From Saccharospirillaceae bacterium (GTDB lineage Bacteria > Pseudomonadota > Gammaproteobacteria > Pseudomonadales > Oceanobacteraceae), in contig JAKVCS010000003.1 of the NCBI GenBank assembly GCA_022448365.1, positions 1,550,001 through 1,614,000 of the forward strand: 64,000 nt of DNA. Reading direction: 5' to 3'. The translations under genes were made by a program, and so were the position numbers. Of the stretch, positions 1 through 8,324 are shown one piece after another (the first letter of the stretch is position 1; each line of letters starts with the position of its first letter). Below the pieces are notes generated by a model, which had not been told where the DNA came from, ran no database searches, and saw only the letters and a list, made by a program, of their open reading frames with translations.

Positions 1-632
1 TGGCGCAGTCGTTTCGGCCAATACATTAATGCCGCCACCAACACCCCCGTCAACGCACAGATCCAATACCAATTAGCACCGGATAAACTGCCCAGTGACC
101 AGAAGGTGATTTGGCGCAGTGCACTGTCGCTAGCCATATACGACAGCAATCCAATGAGCGCATGAGCCAGAACATTGATGGCAATACCGGCAAGCACCAG
201 AAAACTCATTGCGTGCATAGAAGCACCACTCAGACCCATCCGCATCACCACGATTAAAGCCAACATGCCACCGAAAAATGCCATCGTCGGTTGCAGCCAT
301 AATGGCAATGGCAGGGTGGAGCTGATGACCACAAAAGCAGCCGCTGCCACTGCCGCTCCTCCGGAAACACCAATCAGGCCCGGATCGGCTAATGGATTTC
401 GCACCACCCCTTGAATCAGCACACCCGCCCACGCCAGGGCAGCCCCAATCAGGAACGCCATCAACACACGAGGCAAACGAATATGCAGCAGAATGGTCTC
501 ACCGGCATTTTCTTCCAGCAACCAGTTGAGGCTTTGACTACCCGACAACACCCCCAAAATAAGAAACACTGCAGGTAGCACCAGACATAATGGCAAGATA
601 TGCTGACGGCGAATTAAAGCAGATTGGCTCAA
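1..632 (-). CDS. FecCD-family ABC transporter permease, partial (3' end outside window)
   Basis: Integral membrane permease of the BtuC/FecCD/HmuU family, which moves iron-siderophore, haem or cobalamin across the inner membrane. Reading the minus strand from a TTG at 632 gives about 210 residues without a stop. They include a first membrane helix (LPLCLVLPAVFLILGVLSG), the family motif HIRLPRVLMAFLIGAAL and the signature VRNPLADPGLIGVSGGA. TTG is chosen because GGA lies 7 bases upstream; a GTG at 638 is in frame but too close to that GGA. Family members are about 330 residues, so roughly a third is missing past base 1. The gene diverges from the Rieske gene. The substrate cannot be told from this fragment. 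Confidence 0.85.
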   Translation of the reverse strand, partial: MSQSALIRRQHILPLCLVLPAVFLILGVLSGSQSLNWLLEENAGETILLHIRLPRVLMAFLIGAALAWAGVLIQGVVRNPLADPGLIGVSGGAAVAAAAFVVISSTLPLPLWLQPTMAFFGGMLALIVVMRMGLSGASMHAMSFLVLAGIAINVLAHALIGLLSYMASDSALRQITFWSLGSLSGANWYWICALTGVLVAALMYWPKRLR

Positions 633-696
633 TATCACATCCTTAAAACGTTCGATATCTGGCCATAACAGTAATCATCAGAATAAGGCCAGGCAG

Positions 697-1032
697 ATGA
701 CAAATTGGCAGACATTGTGCCACATCGACGCAATAGCGGAAGGACAGAGTAAGGGCTTCGAAACAGACGGCCAGCCAATATTTGTCGTGCGCCAGAAAAC
801 CCAATACCACGTCTACCATAACTCTTGTCCACATCTGGGCATCAACCTGGAATGGCAGGACGATCAGTTTCTGGATATGGATGGCCAGTTAATTCAATGT
901 GCGATGCACGGTGCGTTGTTCTTGATTAATACCGGGATGTGCATAGCTGGGCCTTGTCAGGGACAAAGATTACAGGTTGTTGAGCACAGAATTCGTGAGC
1001 AACAGCTGGAAGTGCGCTTATCGATGGAATAA
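697..1032 (+). CDS. Rieske [2Fe-2S] domain protein
   Basis: Small soluble protein of 111 residues consisting of one Rieske domain. Cluster ligands are visible as C44-x-H46 (CPHLG) and C68-x-x-H71 (CAMH), the two-cysteine two-histidine pattern of Rieske centres. There is no signal peptide or membrane helix, so it resembles the stand-alone ferredoxin-like or nitrite-reductase small-subunit type rather than the respiratory subunit. It is divergent from the FecCD permease gene with only 64 bp between them. The electron-transfer partner is not in the window and the role is unknown. Confidence 0.85.
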   Translation: MTNWQTLCHIDAIAEGQSKGFETDGQPIFVVRQKTQYHVYHNSCPHLGINLEWQDDQFLDMDGQLIQCAMHGALFLINTGMCIAGPCQGQRLQVVEHRIREQQLEVRLSME

Positions 1033-1119
1033 ACCTGAACAACTCGTCCTGTAACATCGGGTCGATGATTCGTACGGTAGCGTTCTGATGATGCTTCAAA
1101 AAACAAGCTGTTCAGGTTT
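1031..1119. repeat. 11-bp inverted repeat between convergent genes
   Basis: AAACCTGAACA at 1031-1041 is the exact reverse complement of TGTTCAGGTTT at 1109-1119. The left arm overlaps the stop codon of the Rieske gene, and the right arm ends just before the stop of the convergent small-protein gene. A smaller CATCG/CGATG hairpin lies between the arms. It may act as a two-way transcript end, but there is no clean T-run, so this is only a suggestion. Confidence 0.35.
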
Positions 1120-1123
1120 AGTA

Positions 1124-1327
1124 TTATTTATTCAGCTTCTCTTCAATATTGTCTTTCAGATCATCAACCGTATCTTCAATCAGATCGGCACCCGCATCTT
1201 TCATCTGTTCCAACAGAGAGTCAGACTTAAACGGATTGGAAAGAGGATCGCGGTCATTCATCACGTTGTACATCACAGCACCACCCGCAGCGGCGCCAAT
1301 AATCAGAACCAATAACGTACGTTTCAT
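1124..1327 (-). CDS. Small single-pass membrane protein, unknown function
   Basis: 67 residues. An N-terminal hydrophobic, glycine/alanine-rich helix (about residues 4-20, LLVLIIGAAAGGAVMYNV) is followed by a charged amphipathic tail (about 35-67) rich in Asp, Glu and Lys that could form a helix at the membrane surface. The start is supported by AAGGAAA just upstream. It lies 40 bp downstream of sfsA on the same strand and may be cotranscribed. I do not recognise the family. The layout resembles YtxH-like small envelope proteins, but no motif settles this. Confidence 0.65.
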   Translation of the reverse strand: MKRTLLVLIIGAAAGGAVMYNVMNDRDPLSNPFKSDSLLEQMKDAGADLIEDTVDDLKDNIEEKLNK

Positions 1328-1367
1328 AAAATTTCCTTTTACACTGTTGAGAACGCTCAGGATTACT

Positions 1368-2099
1368 CTAGAGCAGAACCGGAATACGGCGCTGAATCGC
1401 CATGCCGTTTTCTCCGAAGTCTACCCGATAGGCTAATACTTCAACACCCTGAGCCACGACTTCACGTAAAGCCCGAGCATATTTCGGATCGATTTCATCC
1501 GCCGGACGAACCCGTTCGATACCTTCGTGCGGGACACAGAAAAATAACACCGCACGATAACCTTGTTGATGTAGCGCCAATAAGCGCTTCAGGTGCTTTA
1601 AACCACGATCGGTCACAGCATCAGGGAAAGACCCCAAACCCGGCTCCCCGGTCAGCAGCGTCACACTTTTTACTTCAACGTATGCTTTGGATTCCGGATT
1701 ATCGGACGCATCGGCATGCAATAAAAAATCCAGCCGACCATCTTCAACTTTTGGCTCCCCCTGAACACTGCAGTAACCTGTCAGTTCAGTAATGACGTTA
1801 TTTTTCAGCGCTTCGGCCACCAGCTGATTGGCGCGAGCGGTATTGATGCAGGCCCGGTAATAACGCTCTTCGGCAGTTTGCTGAACACCAACCCATTCCC
1901 AGCTGTACTGATATTTACGCTTTGGATTCTGGCTGTCCGATAACCATACCGGCCAGCCCGGTTCTGCACAGTTTTTCATTGAGCCGGTGTTCGGGCAATG
2001 AACGGTAATATCAGAACCATCCTCAAGGCGCACATCCGCTAAAAATCGCTTATAGCGTTTGAGGAGTTCACCTTTGATGAGTGGCAAATCATAATGCAT
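1368..2099 (-). CDS. sfsA: Sugar fermentation stimulation protein SfsA
   Basis: 243 residues, the usual SfsA length. The N-terminal OB-fold-like part carries RYKRFLADV and HCPNTGSM, and the C-terminal nuclease-like part has YVEVKSVTL and FPDAVTDRGLKHL, all typical of the family. SfsA was named for stimulating maltose use in E. coli when overexpressed and has been described as a DNA-binding protein; its true role is still unclear. It starts 5 bp after the aminotransferase stop, so the two genes are probably one transcript. The sfsA-aminotransferase-dksA neighbourhood is also found in Pseudomonas. Confidence 0.93.
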   Translation of the reverse strand: MHYDLPLIKGELLKRYKRFLADVRLEDGSDITVHCPNTGSMKNCAEPGWPVWLSDSQNPKRKYQYSWEWVGVQQTAEERYYRACINTARANQLVAEALKNNVITELTGYCSVQGEPKVEDGRLDFLLHADASDNPESKAYVEVKSVTLLTGEPGLGSFPDAVTDRGLKHLKRLLALHQQGYRAVLFFCVPHEGIERVRPADEIDPKYARALREVVAQGVEVLAYRVDFGENGMAIQRRIPVLL

Positions 2100-2104
2100 G
2101 ACGG

Positions 2105-3292
2105 TTATTTCTCCTGGCGCTTTTGTAGCCAGTCAGAAAGACGTTCAACCGCTTCTTTTAATCTTGGTAATTCTGTCGTAAAAGCAAAACGGACATGAGT
2201 ATTAGCCTGGTAGTCTCCAAAATCGACACCAGGTGTAAAAGCCACACCGGTTGCTTGCAGCGCTTCTGAACAAAACGCCAGGCTGTTTTCGGTGAATTGG
2301 CTGGCATCGGCGTATATATAGAAGGCACCTTCGGGCTTAACCGGAATATCAAACCCAAGCTCTGGCAATGCGGTTAGCAAGAAATCGCGGCGTTGCTGTA
2401 ATTCCTGTCGCCGCTGTTCGTAAATCTCCATCGCTTCCTGATCAAACGCAGCCAGCGCGGCAAACTGTGCTGGTGTAGGTGGCGCCAAAAATAAATTCTG
2501 AGCCAAGGTATCCAGTGTGGGCACCCAGCTTTCAGGCACGACACACCACCCCAGGCGCCAGCCTGTCATACCGAAAAACTTAGAAAAACTATTGAGAACA
2601 ACGGCATCATCCGCAACAGATAAAACGGTTTGTGGCTCGCTGTCGTAATTGAGGCCCTGATAAATTTCATCAACCCACAGCTCCCCCTGGCCATGCTGCT
2701 CACGCTTCTGCCTGACAGAATCAGACAAAGCGGCCATTTCATCCAGAGACAATACCGTGCCGGTCGGATTCGCGGGACTGGCTACCAACGCCACCTTGGT
2801 ATTTGCCTGCCAGTGCTGAGCGATCAGCTCAGGCGTCAGTTGATATTTACTCTCCGGACCCGCGGCAACAAGCTGACCGTGAGACTCAAATGTGCGAGCA
2901 AAGTGTCGATTGCATGGATAACCAGGATCAGCCAGCAACAGACCATCATTCACCTCCAACCGCGCGGCGCTTAACAGCAGTAAAGCGCCGGATGCACCGG
3001 GTGTCAGTACAATACGTTGCGGGCTCACGCGAACACCAAAACGGCTGTGATAATACGACGCTATTTTTTCACGTAGCTGCGGTAGCCCCAGAGCTGGCGT
3101 GTATTTAGTGTTACCAGCCTGCAGCGCGGTTACCGCGGCATCAACCATCGGCTGCGCCGTTGAAAAGTCTGGCTCACCGATTTCCAGGTGAATAATATCT
3201 TTTCCCGCCAGCTGCATGGCCTGAGCTTCCGCCAGAATGGCCATAACCTGAAAAGGCTGTATTTGTTGACTGCGTTGAGTGGAATTTACCAT
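2105..3292 (-). CDS. Class I/II pyridoxal-phosphate aminotransferase
   Basis: 395 residues of fold-type I aminotransferase. Visible elements are HLEIGEPDF near residue 35, NPTGTV near 175, the DEIYQGL strand near 208 and the PLP-binding lysine K238 in SFSKFFGMTGWRLGW. The family includes aspartate, alanine and aromatic aminotransferases, so the amino donor cannot be fixed from sequence alone. It is cytosolic, with no signal peptide. It lies upstream of sfsA in a likely two-gene operon and diverges from dksA. Confidence 0.88.
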   Translation of the reverse strand: MVNSTQRSQQIQPFQVMAILAEAQAMQLAGKDIIHLEIGEPDFSTAQPMVDAAVTALQAGNTKYTPALGLPQLREKIASYYHSRFGVRVSPQRIVLTPGASGALLLLSAARLEVNDGLLLADPGYPCNRHFARTFESHGQLVAAGPESKYQLTPELIAQHWQANTKVALVASPANPTGTVLSLDEMAALSDSVRQKREQHGQGELWVDEIYQGLNYDSEPQTVLSVADDAVVLNSFSKFFGMTGWRLGWCVVPESWVPTLDTLAQNLFLAPPTPAQFAALAAFDQEAMEIYEQRRQELQQRRDFLLTALPELGFDIPVKPEGAFYIYADASQFTENSLAFCSEALQATGVAFTPGVDFGDYQANTHVRFAFTTELPRLKEAVERLSDWLQKRQEK

Positions 3293-3531
3293 ACAAAGGT
3301 ACTACTTTAGTCAGGTTAAGACAGGGAAAACCGCGTGAGGGCGCGTATTGTGCCAGAAGAAATGCCAACCGTAATCAAATTCAACGCAGAAACAGTTGGC
3401 GCTGACGATGTTATCTGCTAATTTCCCCGCCTTGTCATTTGGAGCGCCCCTCTCAAGCAGCGCATGAGGCGCAAGAGGCGCATGGACCCGAATTACCGGT
3501 TATCCGGTTTACCAGGTGAGGCAGTAAAACC

Positions 3532-3963
3532 ATGCCAGAAAGTAAAGAATTTGCTCTGACCAACTTCACTCCGTACCAGCCGGCTGAAGGCGAAGAGTAT
3601 ATGAGTGACGCTCAGCTTGAACACTTCAACAACATCCTGCTCAACTGGAAGCAAGAGCTGATGGAGGAAGTTGATCGCACGAAAGAGCACATGCAAACCG
3701 AGCTGAACAACTACGCAGACCCTAATGATCGTGCCAGCCAGGAAGAAGAATTTAACCTGGAGCTGCGTACCCGCGATCGTGAGCGTAAGTTGATCAAGAA
3801 AATCGACAAAACTATCGATAAAATTGACTCCGGCGACTACGGCTACTGCGATGCCTGCGGTATCGAAATTGGTATCCGCCGCTTGGAAGCACGGCCAACC
3901 GCCGATCTGTGTATCGATTGTAAAACCCTGGCTGAGATCAAAGAGAAGCAGCTGGGCGTATAG
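3532..3963 (+). CDS. dksA: RNA polymerase-binding transcription factor DksA
   Basis: 143 residues. DksA binds the secondary channel of RNA polymerase and, with ppGpp, represses stable-RNA promoters and activates amino-acid promoters. The coiled-coil tip carries DPNDRASQEEE with acidic residues D63 and D66, which correspond to the functional tip aspartates. The C-terminal zinc finger has C106, C109, C127 and C130. AGGTGAGG upstream supports the ATG. The gene opens the dksA-gluQ-cbrX-cbrA-cbrB series found in Pseudomonas. The 178 bp after it contain inverted repeats (GGGCGTTTAG with CTAAACGCTC, and GGATCTG with CAGATCC) but no clear intrinsic terminator. Confidence 0.97.
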   Translation: MPESKEFALTNFTPYQPAEGEEYMSDAQLEHFNNILLNWKQELMEEVDRTKEHMQTELNNYADPNDRASQEEEFNLELRTRDRERKLIKKIDKTIDKIDSGDYGYCDACGIEIGIRRLEARPTADLCIDCKTLAEIKEKQLGV

Positions 3964-4141
3964 TTGGGTTGGGCGTTTAGCTGGCATCGCAAGCCTTTTA
4001 CTAAACGCTCGACTGAACCCTTTTCACCACCGGATCTGCGGGCTATTCTTGGCAACAGATCCAGTGGTAATCCATTGCTGCTGTTGAAAATCAACCCAGA
4101 CGATCTTGTAGCTTCATCATATTTCTACTGTTGAATCTTGT

Positions 4142-5038
4142 ATGCTTGCGCCATATATCGGTCGTTTCGCTCCCTCACCCACCGGTCCGCTGCATTTTGG
4201 ATCTCTTTTAGCCGCGCTCGCCAGTTATCTCGATGCCCGCAGCCAAAATGGCCAGTGGCTGGTTCGGATAGAGGATCTCGACCCTCCCCGGGAAGATCCG
4301 AACGCTGCTGATCAGATCCTGAATATTCTTGACGCCTATCAGCTTCATTGGGATGGTGACGTTCGTTATCAGAGTCAACGTACCTCAGCCTACCAGGCGA
4401 TTCTCGAGCAGCTAAAACAGTCCAACCATGCCTTTCCTTGTGGCTGCTCGCGTAAACAGTTGGCTGGCCAATTGCATGACGGCATCTGCCAGCTTCCCGA
4501 AAATCTGAAAGAACGCGGCGATTACGCTTGGCGCTTTTGTGTTGGCCAGGGGCCGCGCAGTTTTATCGATGGCTTACAGGGTGGATACTGCGAATCACTG
4601 GAAAACGACATTGGCGATTTCGTACTGAAGCGCCGCGATGGCCCCTGGTCATACCAACTGGCGGTGGTTGCCGATGATGCTGATCAGAGAATTACTCATG
4701 TGGTACGTGGCATCGACCTGATCGACTCCACTATTCGTCAGCAGTGCCTGCAACAAGCGCTGGATTTTCCGGTACCGCATTACGCGCATATTCCGGTAGC
4801 GGTTGAGCGCAATGGCCAAAAGCTCAGCAAACAGAATCTGGCCACCGCGCTTCAGCCGGATGAATCCGGTAACACCCTTTGGAATGCCTTGCTGTGGTTG
4901 CGCCAGTCTCCACCAACTGAGCTGAGAAATTGTGGCAATGAATCGGTATTAAAGTGGGCAATCACTCACTGGCAACAGCAGAAGCTTAGAGGAATCAAAG
5001 AAAATCCGGCACCGCTGGAATTTTTACGCCACAATTAA
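4142..5038 (+). CDS. gluQ: Glutamyl-Q tRNA(Asp) synthetase
   Basis: 298 residues, a shortened glutamyl-tRNA synthetase lacking the anticodon-binding domain. The family loads glutamate onto the queuosine of tRNA(Asp) rather than onto a tRNA end. The class I nucleotide-binding motif is FAPSPTGPLHFGS (HFGS at residues 18-21), and the KLSKQ loop is near residue 227. A zinc-binding-type CGCSRKQL segment is near 100. Its place between dksA and cbrA matches Pseudomonas. Confidence 0.95.
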   Translation: MLAPYIGRFAPSPTGPLHFGSLLAALASYLDARSQNGQWLVRIEDLDPPREDPNAADQILNILDAYQLHWDGDVRYQSQRTSAYQAILEQLKQSNHAFPCGCSRKQLAGQLHDGICQLPENLKERGDYAWRFCVGQGPRSFIDGLQGGYCESLENDIGDFVLKRRDGPWSYQLAVVADDADQRITHVVRGIDLIDSTIRQQCLQQALDFPVPHYAHIPVAVERNGQKLSKQNLATALQPDESGNTLWNALLWLRQSPPTELRNCGNESVLKWAITHWQQQKLRGIKENPAPLEFLRHN

Positions 5039-5216
5039 TCCGATTCAACAACCGGAATTCGGTCAGACCTGCCAATATGCTACTCTGCACCGCCTTTACC
5101 GTGACATGGCAAAGCCGAGGCTGAGGGAGCCACCGAATGACGACTCTCTGATCCGGCAACAGAAAGCCGATATGAGTCAGTAGCTTTCTCAAACTAATCC
5201 CGACACTGTTAGTTCA

Positions 5217-5229
5217 GGAAATAACAATA
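5217..5229 (+). promoter_or_regulatory. A-rich motif between ribosome-binding site and start of cbrX
   Basis: The cbrX ribosome-binding site AGGAA (5216-5220) runs into AAATAACAATAC just before the ATG at 5231. This is the AAnAAnAA pattern of Hfq/Crc target sites in Pseudomonas and closely resembles the motifs in the three sRNAs downstream of cbrB. By inference, Hfq could block translation of cbrX and the coupled cbrA here, closing a feedback loop. Confidence 0.5.
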
Positions 5230-5230
5230 C

Positions 5231-5407
5231 ATGTACGATTATCGCCTCGGCTTATTATTGCTGGTTGGTATTTACTTATTCTCACCCATCATGATGGATT
5301 GGTGGCTTGACGAAAAAGGTGCCTGGTACAAACCTTTCGCCATCTGGTTACTACTGATTGGTCTTTACATCTGGATGAACATGAAGCGAGGTGACGATGA
5401 GCTTTAG
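5231..5407 (+). CDS. cbrX: CbrX-like small membrane protein
   Basis: 58-residue protein beginning MYDYRLGLLLLVGIYLF. It has two hydrophobic segments, about 6-22 and 34-50, separated by a short loop with tryptophans and charges, so it is probably a two-helix inner-membrane protein. Its stop codon (5405-5407) lies inside the cbrA coding region, an 11-bp overlap that implies translational coupling. Pseudomonas species carry a short hydrophobic ORF, named cbrX, in the same position. AGGAA lies 10 bases before the ATG. Its molecular role is unknown. Confidence 0.75.
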   Translation: MYDYRLGLLLLVGIYLFSPIMMDWWLDEKGAWYKPFAIWLLLIGLYIWMNMKRGDDEL

Positions 5408-8324
5408 CCTCGGTCAGCTCGGCCTGATTATTCTCGGTTATCTTGGTGCTCTGTTTACCACAGCTTATGCGGTAGAACGCAACTGGGTGCCACGGCGTTT
5501 AGTGCGCCACCCGATTGTCTACATCCTATCCTTGGGTGTCTATGCCAGCGCTTGGGCATTTTACGGTTCGGTAGGTCTGGCCAATCAATACGGTTACGGC
5601 TTCCTGGCGTATTACCTGGGTATTTCCGGCGCTTTTGTGATGTCGCCCATTCTGCTGCGGCCATTGTTAAATATCAGTCGGATCTACCAGCTCAGCTCTT
5701 TGGCAGATTTATTAGCATTCCGATATCGCTCCCGCTTGGCTGGGATGTTGGTTACCTTATTTATGCTGGCCGTTGTAATCCCAATGCTGACCCTGCAGAT
5801 TCGCGCCATTGCCGATACTTTGCATATTCTGAACAGTGAATGGAAAGCACCTCAGCTGGCGTTCGGTTTCTGCCTGATCATGATCCTGTTTGCGGTACTT
5901 TTTGGCGCTCGGCATGTTTCTCCGCGAGAAAAACACGAAGGTCTGGTGTTCGCCCTCGCATTCGAGTCCCTGCTGAAATTATCGGCCATTGTTGTTCTCG
6001 CTTTGGTCGCTCTGTTTGGCGTATTTTCAGAAGTGGGTGGACTGGAGCAATGGCTCATCAATAATCAGGAAAGTCTGAACCAGCAAGTCACGCTGCAGGA
6101 AGGCCCCTGGCGTACCCTGTTACTGGTGTTTTTTGCCGCCGCTGTGGTGATGCCGCATATGTTCCATGTGACGTTTACTGAAAATGCAAACAGTCAGGCG
6201 CTGCAGCCTGCCAGCTGGGGATTCCCATTATTCTTGCTGGCCATGGCAATGGCTGTTCCACCGATTCTGTGGGCGGGCGTGTACCTCGATATTGATCTAC
6301 CGGCTGAATACTTCGCCCTCGGCATTGGCATGGAGCTGGAATCGCCCTTCCTGGTCATCCTTACTTTCCTCGGTGGCCTGGCTGCAGCATCCGGCATCAT
6401 TATTGTAATCACCATTGCAATGGCGGCCATGTTGCTCAATCACGTGGTACTGCCGTTGCATAAGCCCAGTCCGCGCGCAGATTTTTATCGTTGGCTGCTG
6501 TGGGTTCGCCGGAGTCTGATTGCCGCCATTCTGTTACTGGCATATGGATTCTATGCCGCTGTTGGCGCCGACCTGGATCTGAATCGTCTGGGATTATTGG
6601 CCTTTGTTGCTGCGGTGCAATTCCTGCCCGGTGTTCTGGGTCTGTTGTACTGGCCAAAATCCAATCGCAAAGGTTTCCTGTTCGGTTTGATTGCCGGTAT
6701 TGTCGCCTGGACTTACTCAATGCTGCTGCCATTTTCAGAGCTGGCACTCGGCTGGAATGTGCCGCTACCGCTGCCGCCGGTCGACGAAAGCAACTGGCAC
6801 CTGGCTGCCCTTGCCTCCTTTGCCGCCAACCTCGGTTTGTTTGTATTGATCAGCATTACAGCGCGTCAGAAGCCATCGGAGGTTTCTGCTGCGGAAGCCT
6901 GTTCAATTGATACCGTTTCACGCCCAACCCGACGGCCTTTGATCGCCGGTACTTCCAATGATGTAATTGTGTCACTCAGTAAACCACTGGGAAGATATGT
7001 CGCTGAACGAGAGGTGTACCAGGCATTATCCGATCTGGATCTGCCGTCTTACGAGGATCGCCCTTATGCTCTGCGTCGTCTGCGGGCGCGACTCGAAGCC
7101 AATCTGTCAGGTTTGATGGGCCCGACCGTCGCCCATGACATCATCAGCCGCTATCTGCCATTCCAAGCAAACGCCGAACTGAGTGAAGACATTTACCAGA
7201 TTGAACAACGCCTTGAAGGTTTCCATGACCGTTTAAGTGGTCTGGCCGGGGAACTTGATAATCTCCGTCGTTATCACCGTCAGACACTCGAGCGACTGCC
7301 TATTGGTGTCTGCTCGCTGGCAGACGATGGGGAAATTCTAATGTGGAATCAGGCAATGGTTGATCTCACCAATATTGACTCCGGTGAGGTCAGCGGCTCC
7401 CATCTCGATCGCTTGCCTGCCCCCTGGAAAAAACTGCTGAGTGATTTTGTTGCCAACCAACAAATGCACGAGCATAAAAAACGCCTGGAAATTGATGCCC
7501 GACCACGCTGGTACAGCTTGCACAAAGCCTTGATCCAACCGTCTGGTGATCAACCTGGCGGGATCGTGGTATTGATGGAAGATCAGACAGACACGCAACT
7601 GCTGGAAGAAGAGTTGATGCACAGCGAACGGCTTGCATCCATCGGCCGTCTGGCGGCCGGTGTCGCCCATGAGATCGGTAATCCAATTACGGGCATTGAT
7701 GGCCTGGCACAGCTGATTCGCTACGAAACAGACAACCCGGATTTGCAGGAGATGGCAAACCAGATTCAGGAACAGACCAAACGCGTTACCCGTATTGTTC
7801 AGTCACTGATGAACTTTGCCCACGCCGGTCACCATTCCACCGAGCATGATGCGGTCAAAGTCGCCCACTGTATTGATGAAGCCATGCAACTGTTGCGTCT
7901 GAGTAAACGCAGTCAGGATATTGAATTCTTAAATGAATGTTCACCGGAGCTGCTGCTGCTTGGCGACGCTCAGCGCCTGGTTCAGGTATTCGTCAATCTG
8001 TTGAGCAACGCCAGAGATGCCAGCCAGCGCGGTGACCGCATTCGTGTTACGGCGGAAGCCGACGAACACCAGGTGGTTCTGCGTGTTATTGATCAGGGCC
8101 ACGGTATTCCGGAAGATAAGCTGGATCATATCTTTGAGCCTTTCTTTACGACCAAGGAAGTGGGCAGTGGTACCGGTCTGGGTTTGGCATTGGTTTACAG
8201 CATTATTGAAGAACATTATGGCCATATCAGTATAGAAAGCCCGGTAACTGAAGATCGCGGAACCTGTGTTAAAGTCAGTTTGCCGCGTTATACCCAAATT
8301 GAAGAAGTGGAAACCTCTGCATGA
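5397..8324 (+). CDS. cbrA: Sensor histidine kinase CbrA with SLC5-type transporter domain
   Basis: 975 residues. The first 480 or so form a sodium/solute-symporter-like (SLC5) membrane domain with about 13 helices. A linker and a PAS domain (about 635-745) follow, then a HisKA box with phospho-acceptor H758 (VAHEIGNPITG). The ATPase domain carries the N box NLLSNARDAS and G boxes DQGHGIP and GSGTGLGLAL. CbrA senses carbon/nitrogen status and in Pseudomonas controls use of histidine, proline, arginine and other sources. ATG 5397 is preferred to GTG 5391 because GAGGTG lies 3-8 bases upstream of it. It overlaps cbrX and, by ATGA, cbrB. Confidence 0.95.
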   Translation: MSFSLGQLGLIILGYLGALFTTAYAVERNWVPRRLVRHPIVYILSLGVYASAWAFYGSVGLANQYGYGFLAYYLGISGAFVMSPILLRPLLNISRIYQLSSLADLLAFRYRSRLAGMLVTLFMLAVVIPMLTLQIRAIADTLHILNSEWKAPQLAFGFCLIMILFAVLFGARHVSPREKHEGLVFALAFESLLKLSAIVVLALVALFGVFSEVGGLEQWLINNQESLNQQVTLQEGPWRTLLLVFFAAAVVMPHMFHVTFTENANSQALQPASWGFPLFLLAMAMAVPPILWAGVYLDIDLPAEYFALGIGMELESPFLVILTFLGGLAAASGIIIVITIAMAAMLLNHVVLPLHKPSPRADFYRWLLWVRRSLIAAILLLAYGFYAAVGADLDLNRLGLLAFVAAVQFLPGVLGLLYWPKSNRKGFLFGLIAGIVAWTYSMLLPFSELALGWNVPLPLPPVDESNWHLAALASFAANLGLFVLISITARQKPSEVSAAEACSIDTVSRPTRRPLIAGTSNDVIVSLSKPLGRYVAEREVYQALSDLDLPSYEDRPYALRRLRARLEANLSGLMGPTVAHDIISRYLPFQANAELSEDIYQIEQRLEGFHDRLSGLAGELDNLRRYHRQTLERLPIGVCSLADDGEILMWNQAMVDLTNIDSGEVSGSHLDRLPAPWKKLLSDFVANQQMHEHKKRLEIDARPRWYSLHKALIQPSGDQPGGIVVLMEDQTDTQLLEEELMHSERLASIGRLAAGVAHEIGNPITGIDGLAQLIRYETDNPDLQEMANQIQEQTKRVTRIVQSLMNFAHAGHHSTEHDAVKVAHCIDEAMQLLRLSKRSQDIEFLNECSPELLLLGDAQRLVQVFVNLLSNARDASQRGDRIRVTAEADEHQVVLRVIDQGHGIPEDKLDHIFEPFFTTKEVGSGTGLGLALVYSIIEEHYGHISIESPVTEDRGTCVKVSLPRYTQIEEVETSA

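Noticed and set aside
3493-3987. 164-residue minus-strand ORF opposite dksA
   Set aside because: It is the antisense shadow of a highly conserved gene; its protein has no family features.
3964-4141. Hairpins after dksA as an intrinsic terminator
   Set aside because: Stems are present, but neither is followed by a T-run; a structured spacer is all that can be said.
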